This document shows positions 1-9,433 of a stretch of 64,000 nucleotides of DNA, piece by piece. The notes under the pieces are model-generated. The model had not been told where the DNA came from, did no database searches, and saw only the letters and a list, made by a program, of their open reading frames with translations. The position numbers were made by a program, and so were the translations under genes. Positions within the stretch are counted from its first letter, which is position 1. Each line of letters starts with the position of its first letter. The stretch spans positions 620,001 to 684,000 of the forward strand of contig NZ_CP032229.1 in NCBI RefSeq assembly GCF_004328625.1, written 5' to 3'. Source of the stretch: Streptomyces seoulensis (GTDB lineage: Bacteria > Actinomycetota > Actinomycetes > Streptomycetales > Streptomycetaceae).

Positions 1-490
1 ACTCCGGACACTGCGGGGCGTGCTTGAGCAGGATCGCGTTGCCCAGCATGAGGTTGGGCGCGGCGAACCGGGCGACCTGGTAGTACGGGAAGTTCCACGG
101 CATGATCCCGAGCAGGGTGCCGACGGCCTCCTTGCGGATGACGGCACGGCCGCCGGAGGCCACGTCCAGCTCCTCCTCCTTCAGGAACTCCTCGCCGTGG
201 TCGGCGTAGTAGCGGTAGATCGAGACGGCGATGTCGATCTCGCCGAGGCCCTGCCGGACCGGCTTGCCCATCTCGCGGGTGATGATCGCGGCGAGCTGGT
301 CCTTGCGCTCCTCGTAGAGGTCGGCCACCCGGTGCAGCACCGCCGCGCGCTCCTCGGGCGGCCGGGCGGCCCACTCGCGCTGGGCGGTGTCGGCGGCTTC
401 GAGCGCCTCGCGCAGTTCGGCGTCGGTCGCGGTCGGGTACTCCCGCTCGGTCTCGCCGGTGGCGGGGTTGACGATTCGGTAGTGCTCCAT
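1..490 (-). CDS. NAD(P)-dependent aldehyde dehydrogenase, N-terminal part (succinate-semialdehyde dehydrogenase family)
   Basis: The first 163 codons of an aldehyde dehydrogenase are read from an ATG at 490, and the rest lies beyond the left edge. The visible part holds the N-terminal NAD-binding half: the opening VNPATGE, the EMGKP motif near residue 93 and MPWNFP near 134. These are typical of the succinate-semialdehyde dehydrogenase branch. The catalytic Cys and Glu are outside the window. A GAGAGG ribosome site sits about 8 bases before the start. A sigma-B-like promoter (572-596) points at it. It is a distant paralogue of the complete enzyme at 50329-51714. The exact aldehyde substrate cannot be told from this half. 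Confidence 0.9.
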   Translation of the reverse strand, partial: MEHYRIVNPATGETEREYPTATDAELREALEAADTAQREWAARPPEERAAVLHRVADLYEERKDQLAAIITREMGKPVRQGLGEIDIAVSIYRYYADHGEEFLKEEELDVASGGRAVIRKEAVGTLLGIMPWNFPYYQVARFAAPNLMLGNAILLKHAPQCPE

Positions 491-571
491 GACGTCCTCT
501 CGTTCTCCGGTCCGGAAAGCCGCGGTGCGGGTGGCGGCCGCCGGGCGTTACCGGACGGTACGACCGATCGG

Positions 572-596
572 GTACCCCTGGGCAGGTCCGGAACAC
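572..596 (-). promoter_or_regulatory. Sigma-B-like promoter for the aldehyde dehydrogenase
   Basis: On the minus strand the sequence reads GTGT, 15 bases, GGGTAC. This fits the GNNT-N14-16-GGGTAC pattern remembered for the Streptomyces stress sigma factor SigB. It lies about 80 bp upstream of the ATG at 490. Similar motifs occur upstream of several genes between 9 and 11.5 kb. Confidence 0.5.
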
Positions 597-674
597 ACCG
601 GGACGAAGTTGCCGGGCGGCAAGAGTCTCGGGCGGAGGGGTCGTGCGGAGCGCGATCGGGGGTAAGGGGGCCGC

Positions 675-959
675 ATGGCGAAGACCGATCACTCCCGAAT
701 CCTGCGAGCCGTACGGCAGTTGCGCCGGGTGCGTGCCTTCTACGCGACCGGCGTGGCCCTGTGGCTCACCGCCGCGGTCTGGACGGGGTGGATGCATCCC
801 GGCAGTGCCCAGATGTGGGTCTCCGTGCTCCTCCTCACCCTGTTCGCCGGGCTGCTGGTCACGGCGACGCTCTGGCTCCAGCGGCTGCGCACCTCGGACG
901 AGGACGCTCCGGCCCACCACGCGGCGCCGGGACGGAAGATCACCGCCCAGCACGCCTGA
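675..959 (+). CDS. Small two-helix membrane protein, unknown function
   Basis: A 94-residue protein with a basic N-terminus (residues 1-22), two hydrophobic segments at about 24-42 and 47-68, and a charged, histidine-containing tail. It has no catalytic motif I recognise. The ATG is preceded by a purine-rich stretch (GGGGGTAAGGGGG), which can serve as the ribosome site. It stands alone between divergent or convergent minus-strand genes. Codon positions show the expected GC bias, which supports a real gene. Residue content suggests an integral cytoplasmic-membrane protein; the function is unknown. Confidence 0.7.
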   Translation: MAKTDHSRILRAVRQLRRVRAFYATGVALWLTAAVWTGWMHPGSAQMWVSVLLLTLFAGLLVTATLWLQRLRTSDEDAPAHHAAPGRKITAQHA

Positions 960-988
960 GGGGCGGGCCGGAGCCCCGGTTCACGCCT

Positions 989-2143
<1,155 letters not shown>

Positions 2144-2565
2144 CTGCGTCACCTCCGCGTCTCGTGCCGGATCGCGGTGGCGGGGCGGGCCGGTGCCGGA
2201 CGCGCGGAAGGCGTGGCCGTGCCGGGGCCCGTGGCCCTCGCTCCACCGCCGTTGCTTCCAGGTAACGCCCCCTGGCGGGGCGCTGCAACCTCCGTGCGGA
2301 TTGGCGAAGTTTTTGCCTGTGGCCGGTTCGCGGCGCCCCCGCGCTGCTCACCCGGCAGATACCGGCTTTCGCTTCGGCAAAGTGCGGCCCGAAACCGGCG
2401 GTGGTACGTGTCGTGGAGGTTACGCGGCCGTTGACCGGGGCCGGTGCCGGGCGGACGCTCGTCATATAGGTGCTCGATACAACTGGTTTGGCGACCGGAC
2501 CGAAGATCGCGGGAAACCGCAGGTCAGCAACGGGTCGGCCGTGCGCCGGAGGAAGGAGACAGCAC
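2144..2565. other. Intergenic region between two divergent genes (dehydrogenase and asnB)
   Basis: About 420 bp without a supported gene. It must hold the promoters for the dehydrogenase on the left and asnB on the right. A short GC palindrome lies near 2266-2282 (CGCCCC..GGGGCG). A TTGACC hexamer at 2431-2436 is a possible -35 element for asnB, but I cannot place a convincing -10 at normal spacing. The open frames crossing it are high-GC artefacts. Confidence 0.5.
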
Positions 2566-4407
2566 ATGTGCGGCATCACCGGCTGGGTGTCCTACGACCG
2601 TGATCTCGGCGCCGAGGACGCCGTGTTGGATGCGATGACCGAGACGATGGCCTGCCGGGGTCCGGACGACCGGGGCGTCTGGGCCGAGGGGCCCGCCGCG
2701 CTGGGTCACCGCCGGCTCGCCATCATCGACCTGCCCGGCGGACGCCAGCCGATGTCGGTGGCGACGCCCCAGGGGAACGTCGCCCTCGTCTACTCGGGCG
2801 AGGCGTACAACTTCACCGAGCTGCGCCGCGAACTCGGCGACCGGGGACACCGGTTCACCACCGACTCCGACACCGAGGCCGTGCTGCGCGGCTACCTGGA
2901 GTGGGGCGACTCGGTGGCCGAGCGGCTGAACGGCATGTACGCCTTCGCCGTGTGGGACGGGCGGCACGACAAGCTGGTGATGATCCGCGACCGGATGGGC
3001 ATCAAGCCGTTCTACTACCAGCCCACCGCCGACGGCGTCCTCTTCGGCTCCGAGCCCAAGGCGATCCTCGCCAACCCGCTGGTCCGCCCCCGGGTCGCGC
3101 TGGACGGGCTGCGGGAGCTGTTCACCATGGTCAAGACGCCGGGCCACGCGGTGTGGGACGGCATGCGCGAGGTCGAGCCGGGCACCGTCGTCACCGTCGA
3201 CCGCTCCGGCCCGCGCACCCGGGTGTACTGGCGGCTTGAGACCCGCCCGCACACCGACGACAAGGACACGACGATCGGAACCGTCCGCACGCTGCTGGAC
3301 GACATCGTGCGCCGCCAGCTCGTCGCGGACGTGCCCCGCTGCACCCTGCTCTCCGGCGGCCTGGACTCCTCCGCCATGACCGCGCTGGCCGCCGGGCAGC
3401 TCGCGGAGCAGGGCGAGAAGGTCCGCAGCTTCGCGGTCGACTTCGCCGGGCAGACGGACAACTTCGTCGCGGACGAGCTGCGCGGGACCCCCGACACCCC
3501 TTACGTCCACGACGTGGCCCGGCTCGCCGGCACCGACCACCAGGACATCGTCCTGGACGTGCAGTCCCTCGCCGACCCCGCCGTCCGCGAGAAGGTGATC
3601 CGCGCCCGCGACCTGCCGGCCGGGTTCGGTGACATGGACGCCTCCCTCCTGCTGCTCTTCCGGGCCATCCGGGACCGGTCCACGGTGGCGCTGTCGGGCG
3701 AGTCGGCGGACGAGGTGTTCGGCGGCTACCTCCAGTTCTTCGACGAGGAGGCCCGGCAGGCGGACACCTTCCCCTGGCTGGTGCGCTTCGGCCGCCACTT
3801 CGGCGACGACACGGGCGTGCTGCGGCCCGAGCTGACGGAGGCGCTGGACCTGAAGGGGTACATCGCGGACGGGTTCCGCACGGCGGCCGCCGGGGTCGAA
3901 CGGCTCGACGGCGAGAGCGACCTGGAGTTCCGCATGCGGCGGATGTCCTACCTCCACCTCACCCGGTTCGTGCGCGTCCTGCTCGATCGCAAGGACCGGA
4001 TGAGCATGGCGGTCGGGCTGGAGGTGCGGGTGCCGTTCTGCGACCACCGGCTCGTGGAGTACGTCTACAACACGCCCTGGGCGCTGAAGTCGTTCGACGG
4101 CCGAGAGAAGAGCCTGCTGCGGGAGGCAACGGCGGACGTGCTGCCCCGCTCGGTCTACGACCGGGTCAAGAGCCCCTACCCCTCCACCCAGGACCCGGGC
4201 TACGGCCGCGCCCTGCAGACTCAGGTCATGGACCTGCTGGCCAAGCCGTCCCACCGGGTCTTCGACCTGCTCGACCGGGAGAAGGTGCGCCGGATCGCGG
4301 AGAGCGGGTCCCTGGCCGGCGCCCAGGCGGCCCGGCGAGGGCTGGAGCGGACGCTCGACCTCGCGACCTGGCTGGACCTGTACGCACCCGAGGTGACCCT
4401 CGGCTGA
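2566..4407 (+). CDS. asnB: Asparagine synthase (glutamine-hydrolysing)
   Basis: Converts aspartate, glutamine and ATP to asparagine and glutamate. The 613-residue protein begins MCGITG, so that after Met removal Cys2 becomes the N-terminal nucleophile of the class II glutaminase domain (about 1-210). The C-terminal synthetase domain carries the ATP pyrophosphatase loop SGGLDSS near residue 263 and SGESADEVFGGY near 380. The ATG at 2566 is preceded by GGAAGGAG. Starting further upstream would block the catalytic Cys, so this start is secure. The length is normal for bacterial AsnB. It is monocistronic and followed by a strong terminator. Confidence 0.96.
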   Translation: MCGITGWVSYDRDLGAEDAVLDAMTETMACRGPDDRGVWAEGPAALGHRRLAIIDLPGGRQPMSVATPQGNVALVYSGEAYNFTELRRELGDRGHRFTTDSDTEAVLRGYLEWGDSVAERLNGMYAFAVWDGRHDKLVMIRDRMGIKPFYYQPTADGVLFGSEPKAILANPLVRPRVALDGLRELFTMVKTPGHAVWDGMREVEPGTVVTVDRSGPRTRVYWRLETRPHTDDKDTTIGTVRTLLDDIVRRQLVADVPRCTLLSGGLDSSAMTALAAGQLAEQGEKVRSFAVDFAGQTDNFVADELRGTPDTPYVHDVARLAGTDHQDIVLDVQSLADPAVREKVIRARDLPAGFGDMDASLLLLFRAIRDRSTVALSGESADEVFGGYLQFFDEEARQADTFPWLVRFGRHFGDDTGVLRPELTEALDLKGYIADGFRTAAAGVERLDGESDLEFRMRRMSYLHLTRFVRVLLDRKDRMSMAVGLEVRVPFCDHRLVEYVYNTPWALKSFDGREKSLLREATADVLPRSVYDRVKSPYPSTQDPGYGRALQTQVMDLLAKPSHRVFDLLDREKVRRIAESGSLAGAQAARRGLERTLDLATWLDLYAPEVTLG

Positions 4408-4420
4408 GCCGCGCGGCAGG

Positions 4421-4453
4421 GGTGTGGAGGGCGTCGACGGCGCCCTCCGCACC
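4421..4453 (+). terminator. Rho-independent terminator after asnB
   Basis: A 13-bp stem (GGTGTGGAGGGCG with its complement, one G-U pair) and a 7-base loop, followed by CTTTTGT. It lies 14 bp after the asnB stop. Confidence 0.85.
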
Positions 4454-4540
4454 CTTTTGTGTGCCGTCGTCCCGCCGCCCGACTCCCTTTCTGCAAAGGG
4501 AAGTTGACTGAACTTCACCCTTCTTCAGCACATCCTCTTG

Positions 4541-4556
4541 ACTGGTACAGACCAAT
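4541..4556. promoter_or_regulatory. DasR-responsive element (dre) candidate before the chitinase
   Basis: ACTGGTACAGACCAAT matches about 13 of 16 positions of the remembered dre consensus and has perfect TGGT/ACCA arms. DasR is the GntR-family repressor of N-acetylglucosamine and chitin genes, and dre sites in front of chitinase genes are well known in Streptomyces. The site is 137 bp upstream of the chosen start codon. Confidence 0.75.
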
Positions 4557-4693
4557 GCGTTTGAGTGTGGCCTCACACCCCCCATCACGGCCGCCCCCCA
4601 CGCCTTCGCCGGTGTCTCCGGCATACCCGCAGTGAGCGCGCCCGCGCTCCGCCCTGCGCTGGAACGGCCGTGGCACATCTAGGAGTTGATTCA

Positions 4694-5593
4694 GTGTCGA
4701 GACGGCACATCTCCGCCGCGCTGGCCGCCCTCGCCCTCGCCGTGGCACCCGCCCTGCTGCCGGCACCGGCCGCTTCCGCCGCCCCCGCGGCCTCCTGTTC
4801 GAGCTACCCGAACTGGGTGGCCGGCAAGTCGTACCGGACCGGTGACATCGTCCGGTACACCGACGGCAAGGCGTACATCGCCGAGCACGACAACCCGGGC
4901 TACGACCCGATCATCAGCACCTGGTACTGGGACCCGTACAACTGCGACGGCGGCGGCGGGACCACGCCCGTCGGCAACTTCGTCGTCACCGAGGCCCAGT
5001 TCAACCAGATGTTCCCGAACCGGAACTCGTTCTACTCCTACAGCGGGCTGGTGAACGCGCTCGGCGCCTACCCCGGCTTCGCCAACACCGGCAGTGACAC
5101 GGTGAAGAAGCAGGAGGCCGCGGCCTTCCTCGCCAACGTGAACCACGAGACCGGCGGCCTGGTCTACGTGGTCGAGCAGAACACCGCGAACTACCCGACG
5201 TACTGCGACTGGAGCCAGTCGTACGGCTGCCCGGCCGGGCAGGCGGCGTACTACGGGCGCGGTCCGATCCAGCTGAGCTGGAACTTCAACTACAAGGCGG
5301 CGGGCGACGCGCTCGGCATCGACCTGCTGCACAACCCGAACCTGGTGCAGAACGACAGCGCCGTCGCCTGGAAGACCGGCCTCTGGTACTGGAACACCCA
5401 GTCCGGACCGGGCTCCATGACGCCGCACAACGCCATGGTGAACCAGGCGGGCTTCGGGCAGACGATCCGCAGCATCAACGGCTCCCTGGAGTGCGACGGC
5501 CGCAACCCGGGCCAGGTGCAGAGCCGCGTCGACGCCTACCAGCGCTTCGCGCAGATCCTCGGCGTCTCCCCCGGTGGCAACCTCTACTGCTGA
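4694..5593 (+). CDS. Secreted GH19 chitinase with N-terminal chitin-binding domain
   Basis: Hydrolyses chitin outside the cell. The GTG at 4694 with AGGAG nine bases before it gives 299 residues. They begin with a signal peptide: the basic SRRH, a long Ala/Leu core, and a likely AXA cleavage near residue 31. A carbohydrate-binding module of the CBM5/12 type follows (about 35-83, with conserved W in YPNW, GKSY and STWYW). After a short Gly/Thr linker comes the GH19 catalytic domain (about 92-299), with the catalytic Glu in NHETGG and the family signature YYGRGPIQLSWNFNY. The frame is open further upstream, but that would bury the signal peptide. DasR/GlcNAc control is inferred from the operator-like site upstream. 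Confidence 0.96.
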   Translation: MSRRHISAALAALALAVAPALLPAPAASAAPAASCSSYPNWVAGKSYRTGDIVRYTDGKAYIAEHDNPGYDPIISTWYWDPYNCDGGGGTTPVGNFVVTEAQFNQMFPNRNSFYSYSGLVNALGAYPGFANTGSDTVKKQEAAAFLANVNHETGGLVYVVEQNTANYPTYCDWSQSYGCPAGQAAYYGRGPIQLSWNFNYKAAGDALGIDLLHNPNLVQNDSAVAWKTGLWYWNTQSGPGSMTPHNAMVNQAGFGQTIRSINGSLECDGRNPGQVQSRVDAYQRFAQILGVSPGGNLYC

Positions 5594-5623
5594 ACCTCCG
5601 CAGCTGACGAGGCGACGCTCCCG

Positions 5624-5654
5624 GCGCGCCACGGCCACCCCGGCCGTGGCGCGC
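5624..5654 (+). terminator. Terminator after the chitinase gene
   Basis: A perfect 13-bp stem (GCGCGCCACGGCC and its complement) with a 5-base loop, 31 bp after the stop codon. A T-tract is lacking, as is common in Streptomyces. Confidence 0.75.
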
Positions 5655-5758
5655 TCGTGCGTCACCGGGCGCCGCACCGAGGTGCCCGAGGTGTGGGTGC
5701 CGCGACAAAGGGCACTCAGAGACGGCACACGGTACGTCCAGCGCCCGGGAGGCGGACG

Positions 5759-6424
5759 ATGGGACCACTGGCAGCCCTGCCGACACCACCGGGCGTGTAC
5801 ACCCCGCAGCACGACACCGATCTCATCGCCCGCGTCCTGGAGAAGGAGCACCTGGACGCCCGCTCCGCCGTGCTCGACCTGTGCACCGGCAGCGGCGCCC
5901 TGGCCGTGCGGGCCGCCGCGCGCGGGGCGCGGGTCACCGCGGTCGACATCTCCCGGCGGGCCCTGGCCACCGCGTGGTGCAACGCGCTGCTCGCCGGGCA
6001 GTGCATCTCGGTGCGCCACGGCGACCTCGTCTCGGCCGTGCCGGGCCGCCGGTACGACCTGGTGGTGAGCAACCCGCCCTACGTGCCCGCGCCCGCCCTG
6101 AGGCCGCCGAGCCGGGGTTCCGCGCGCGCCTGGGACGCCGGGCCGGACGGGCGGATCTTCGTGGACCGGATCTGCGACGCCGGCGCCGGAGTGCTGCACC
6201 GGGGCGGTGTCCTGCTCCTGGTGCACTCCGCGCTGTGCGGCACCGCGCCGACCCTGGACCGGCTCACCGGCGCGGGTCTGGACGCCACCGTGGTGGACCG
6301 GGCCACCGTGCCCTTCGGCCCCGTGCTGCGCGAGCGCCGTTCCTGGCTGCACAGCCGGGGCATGCTGCGCGACCGGCACGAGGACGAGGAGGAGCTGGTG
6401 GTGGTCCGCGCCGTGCGCCGGTGA
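5759..6424 (+). CDS. HemK2/MTQ2-type SAM-dependent methyltransferase
   Basis: A class I methyltransferase of 221 residues. The SAM motif is LDLCTGSGALAV near residue 40. The signature NPPY near residue 105 is characteristic of enzymes that methylate glutamine amide nitrogen (release factors, HemK/PrmC) or adenine N6. It is short and lacks the N-terminal helical domain of PrmC, which fits the HemK2/MTQ2 subgroup. The ATG at 5759 follows GGGAGG at 7-8 base spacing. It sits 85 bp before a CDGSH protein and a diiron-type oxidase and may be co-transcribed with them. The substrate is unknown. Confidence 0.85.
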   Translation: MGPLAALPTPPGVYTPQHDTDLIARVLEKEHLDARSAVLDLCTGSGALAVRAAARGARVTAVDISRRALATAWCNALLAGQCISVRHGDLVSAVPGRRYDLVVSNPPYVPAPALRPPSRGSARAWDAGPDGRIFVDRICDAGAGVLHRGGVLLLVHSALCGTAPTLDRLTGAGLDATVVDRATVPFGPVLRERRSWLHSRGMLRDRHEDEEELVVVRAVRR

Positions 6425-6509
6425 CCCGTACGGCCCGTTTCGGCGGCCTTCAGCGGGTACTCGTGCGGGACGGACCCGAGGACCCGAGCCGGAAGGACGG
6501 TGGTCGGCC

Positions 6510-6725
6510 GTGGGCCGAGAAGCCGAGAACGCGACGAGCGTGACGATCACCCCCGACGGCCCGCTGCTGCTGCCCGGACCCGTCGAGGTGACCCTCCCGG
6601 ACGGCACGGTCGTCACCTCGCGGCGCTTCACGGTCGCGCTCTGCGTCTGCCGCCGCAGCCGCATCTACCCCTGGTGCGACACCAGCCACCGCCGCCGCAC
6701 GAAGTCCGCGAAGGAGACCCGGTGA
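6510..6725 (+). CDS. CDGSH-type iron-sulfur protein
   Basis: A 71-residue protein whose C-terminal half carries the 3Cys-1His [2Fe-2S] motif: C-x-C-x2-S-x3-P-x-C-D-x-S-H, seen as CVC..SRIYPWCDTSH. The canonical Gly of CDGSH is Thr here, as in many bacterial members. Such proteins transfer electrons or clusters. The start is a GTG, with GGAAGG 13 bases upstream being a weak spacing. The stop overlaps the GTG of the next gene (GTGA), which indicates translational coupling to the putative diiron oxidase. It probably serves as that enzyme's electron donor (inference). Confidence 0.85.
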   Translation: MGREAENATSVTITPDGPLLLPGPVEVTLPDGTVVTSRRFTVALCVCRRSRIYPWCDTSHRRRTKSAKETR

Positions 6726-7717
6726 CCGCGCCCGCACTCCCCCAGCCGCGCGGGGTCCTGTCCGCCGCCGTCGTCGCCGCGCTGAACAGCGGTGACACCG
6801 CCCTGGACAGCACGGTCCCGCCCGCCGTCGACCCGTACGGCGACGACCTCCAGCTCGCCCTGTACGTGCTCTACGAGCTGCACTACCGGGGCTTCGCGGG
6901 CGTGCCCGACGAGCTGGAGTGGGACCCCGGGCTGCTGGCGCTGCGCCGCTCGCTGGAGCGGCCGTTCCTCGCGGCCCTGCGCCGGGACGTACCGCAGGGC
7001 ACGAGCGCCGGGGAGGCGCTGGACGCGCTGCTGGTCGAGCCGGTCGGGCACGACGACAGCAGCGTCAGCCACCATCTCCAGCGCGACGGCGAGCTGTGGC
7101 AGCTCACCGAGTACGCGGCGCTGCGCTCGCTGTACCACCTGAAGGAGGCCGACCCGCACGCCTGGGTCATCCCGAGGCTGCGCGGCCGGGCCAAGGCGGG
7201 CATGGTGGCCGTCGAGTTCGACGAGTTCGGCGCCGGCCGCCCCGAGGAGATCCACGCCCGGCTCTACGCCGACCTGATGGACGACCTCGGCCTGGACACC
7301 GCCTACGGCCACTATCTCGACCGGGCGCCGGCCGTCGCGCTGGCCACGGTCAACCTGATGTCCCTGTTCGGGCTGCACCGCGCGCTGCGGGGCGCCCTGG
7401 TGGGGCACTTCGCCACCGTCGAGGTGACCTCGTCGCCGGGTTCCCGCCGGATGGCGGCGGCGATGCGCCGTGCCGGTGCGGGAAGGGCCGCGCAGCGGTT
7501 CTACGACGAGCACGTGGAGGCGGACGCCGTGCACGAGCAGGTGGTCCGCCGGGACGTGGTCGGCGGGCTGCTGGCCGACGAACCGTACCTCGAACCCGAC
7601 ATCGCCTTCGGCGTGCACGCCACCGGCCTGCTGGAGGACCGGCTCGGCGCGCAGGTGCTGAAGGCGTGGCGCCAGCAGCACAGCGCCCTGCGGACAGGCG
7701 GCGCGCCGCTGCCGTGA
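6722..7717 (+). CDS. Iron-containing redox enzyme family protein (heme-oxygenase-like diiron fold)
   Basis: A 331-residue, mostly helical protein. Candidate metal-ligand pairs are visible: ExxH in YELHYRG near residue 50, EFDEFGAG...IH near 165-180, and EHVEADAVHE near 265. This spread of Glu/His/Asp ligands is typical of heme-oxygenase-like diiron oxidases, which carry out desaturation, N-oxygenation or C-C cleavage. The start GTG overlaps the CDGSH gene's stop by four bases. It ends just before a 21-bp hairpin shared with the convergent gene. The reaction is unknown. Confidence 0.75.
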   Translation: MTAPALPQPRGVLSAAVVAALNSGDTALDSTVPPAVDPYGDDLQLALYVLYELHYRGFAGVPDELEWDPGLLALRRSLERPFLAALRRDVPQGTSAGEALDALLVEPVGHDDSSVSHHLQRDGELWQLTEYAALRSLYHLKEADPHAWVIPRLRGRAKAGMVAVEFDEFGAGRPEEIHARLYADLMDDLGLDTAYGHYLDRAPAVALATVNLMSLFGLHRALRGALVGHFATVEVTSSPGSRRMAAAMRRAGAGRAAQRFYDEHVEADAVHEQVVRRDVVGGLLADEPYLEPDIAFGVHATGLLEDRLGAQVLKAWRQQHSALRTGGAPLP

Positions 7718-7727
7718 CCGTCGTACG

Positions 7728-7774
7728 ACACGGACAGCGGCCCGGACCGACGAGGTCCGGGCCGCTGTCCGTGT
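7728..7774. terminator. Bidirectional hairpin terminator between convergent genes
   Basis: A perfect 21-bp inverted repeat with a 5-base loop (GACGA), 10 bp after the plus-strand gene's stop and 16 bp from the minus-strand gene's stop. The symmetry lets it serve both transcripts. Confidence 0.9.
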
Positions 7775-7790
7775 ACGGCGTGAGCGGGGC

Positions 7791-8561
7791 TCAGGCGTCC
7801 AGGAGCTGGTTGAAGAAGGTGCGGTACTGCTGGAGTGCCACCCGCAGGCCCTCGGTCTCGACCTGCTCGCCGCGGCTCCACTGGCCCTCGAGTTCCTTCT
7901 TGTGGTCGGCGAAGGTCGCGGCCAGCGACTGGATGACGTCCGCGACCAGCGCGTCCGCCGAACGGACCGCGTCCTTGGGGTCGTCGACGAAGGTGCCCTG
8001 GATCTTGGCCCAGCGCTCGCGGTAGGTGTCCGCCTCCTGGTGGGCGATCAGCGGGTCGGCGCCCTCGTCCACCGAGCGCGGCTGTCCACCGTCCGGCCGC
8101 TGGTCGGCGTCCGGGCGCCGGTCGTGGTCGTCCCGCCCGGCCAGGGGGGTGTGCTCGGGAGCGCCGGCCGGCTCGCCCGTGGCGGTCCGCCCGGGTACGT
8201 TCTCCCGATCGCCGGTGGCGGTGCGGCCGCCTGGGGCGTCCCGCCGGTCGTCGGAAAGGACCGACGCCTCACCGGGGTAGGCCGGCGGGGGCGTGTCGGA
8301 GGAGGCAGGCGCGCGGTCGGCCGTGTGACCGGCCGTGGGGTCGACCGCGGGGTCGGCCGGGCGGTCCGGGCGCGCCCCGGGCAGCGGGCCGGAGCGGGCG
8401 TCCGGCGCGGCGTCGTGGCCGGTGTCGGACGGTGCGTCCCCACGCGGCTCGGACAGGGGACCGGAGCGGGCGTCGGGACGGCTGTCCCGGCCGGGGCGGG
8501 CCAGGTCCTCCGTGCTCAACTCACCCTCGCCGGGGCCGCTGTTGGTGTGCCGATCTGACAT
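7791..8561 (-). CDS. Conserved hypothetical protein with low-complexity N-terminus; paralogue of the next gene
   Basis: A 256-residue soluble protein. Residues 1-165 are a disordered Asp/Pro/Arg/Gly-rich region with loosely repeated SGPL and TATG elements. The C-terminal 90 residues form a helical domain with Y..RW..IQ..FVDDP..AV..AD.LV, then QWSRGE and YRTFFNQLL. The same signature occurs in the neighbour at 8607-9185, so the two are paralogues, one soluble and one membrane-anchored. The start ATG has GAGGT at 7-base spacing. The function is not known to me. The setting beside sigma-B-like promoters suggests a stress role (inference). Confidence 0.7.
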   Translation of the reverse strand: MSDRHTNSGPGEGELSTEDLARPGRDSRPDARSGPLSEPRGDAPSDTGHDAAPDARSGPLPGARPDRPADPAVDPTAGHTADRAPASSDTPPPAYPGEASVLSDDRRDAPGGRTATGDRENVPGRTATGEPAGAPEHTPLAGRDDHDRRPDADQRPDGGQPRSVDEGADPLIAHQEADTYRERWAKIQGTFVDDPKDAVRSADALVADVIQSLAATFADHKKELEGQWSRGEQVETEGLRVALQQYRTFFNQLLDA

Positions 8562-8606
8562 GACAACCTCGTTTCCGCTCGTGCCGTGATGAAAGTGCGC
8601 GCCGGG

Positions 8607-9185
8607 TCAGGCCGCGTCGTGCCCGGTGCTCTCGTGGTGCGGGGGACGGCCGCTGCCCAGCAGGTCGTCGAAGAGGGTGCGGTAGCGCACCATGGCGCCG
8701 CGCAGTTCCTCGGTGGTCGCCTCGCCGTTCTCGTTGCGGAGGTTCACGTCGTGGGCGTCGCGGTAGTGCTCCAGGGTCTGCGCGTGCTCCACGGACAGGT
8801 CCCGCAGCTGCTGCTCGAAGCCCTCGGTGGGGTAACCGCGGTCGCGCATGAGCTGGGTGACCAGGCGGTCGGCGTCGTCGACGCTCTGCGCCGGGTGGTC
8901 GACGAACCGCTCCTGCGTGCCCCGCCACTCGGTGGCGTAGCGGTCCCGCTCCTCGGGGGACAGCTCCTTCAGGTCGAGGTCGCGGTGCCGCTTCTCGCGG
9001 GCCTGCAGTTCGCGCTCGGCCTCCCGCCTGCTCTCGCCGGACTGCACGGCCCGGTCGTACTCGGGGCCGAACTTCTCCTGGAGGCGGCGGCTGCGACGGC
9101 GCGTCATGAGCCAGACGCCCGCGGCGATCAGGATCAGGATGACCACGATGGGAATCAGAATGGCGAGCAGCGTTGCGGTGGACAT
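8607..9185 (-). CDS. Membrane-anchored conserved hypothetical protein with the same C-terminal helical domain
   Basis: A 192-residue protein with one N-terminal transmembrane helix (about 5-27, very Ile/Val/Leu-rich) followed by RRRSRR, so the body faces the cytoplasm. Residues 45-80 are charged and probably coiled. The C-terminal domain (about 85-180) carries Y..EWRG.QERFVD.P...V.DAD.LV and YRTLFDDLL, shared with the gene at 7791-8561. The ATG at 9185 has GGGAGAGG upstream and a sigma-B-like promoter at 9256-9280. The two genes are 45 bp apart and read the same way, so an operon is likely. Function unknown. Confidence 0.75.
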   Translation of the reverse strand: MSTATLLAILIPIVVILILIAAGVWLMTRRRSRRLQEKFGPEYDRAVQSGESRREAERELQAREKRHRDLDLKELSPEERDRYATEWRGTQERFVDHPAQSVDDADRLVTQLMRDRGYPTEGFEQQLRDLSVEHAQTLEHYRDAHDVNLRNENGEATTEELRGAMVRYRTLFDDLLGSGRPPHHESTGHDAA

Positions 9186-9255
9186 CGCCTCTCCCGCTGG
9201 GTGAGTTGAGTGGACGAGGCGGCCGGATCGACGGCCTGCCGGTTACTCCGCCCGA

Positions 9256-9280
9256 GTACCCCGGCGCCGTTCCCGCACAC
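9256..9280 (-). promoter_or_regulatory. Sigma-B-like promoter for the gene pair 9185-7791
   Basis: On the minus strand it reads GTGT, 15 bases, GGGTAC. It sits about 70 bp upstream of the ATG at 9185. Confidence 0.5.
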
Positions 9281-9307
9281 CGCCGAAGACCCGGCGCGCG
9301 GGCGGGT

Positions 9308-9333
9308 GATTGCCCGCGCGTGGGGACGGGTAC
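9308..9333 (+). promoter_or_regulatory. Sigma-B-like promoter for the small membrane protein at 9434
   Basis: On the plus strand it reads GATT, 16 bases, GGGTAC, about 100 bp upstream of the ATG at 9434. With the minus-strand motif at 9256-9280 it makes a divergent promoter pair. Confidence 0.45.
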
Positions 9334-9433
9334 GCGGAGTCGGCACCGCGCGGCCCGGCGTCCGTCGTACGGCGGGCCGCCTCCCTCCTCGGAGTCCTTG
9401 ACGGCTCCTCGCGACCTGGACGGGGATGAGGGC

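Noticed and set aside
2524..4518. Minus-strand 664-residue frame over asnB
   Set aside because: It covers asnB in antisense, has no domain and no ribosome site.
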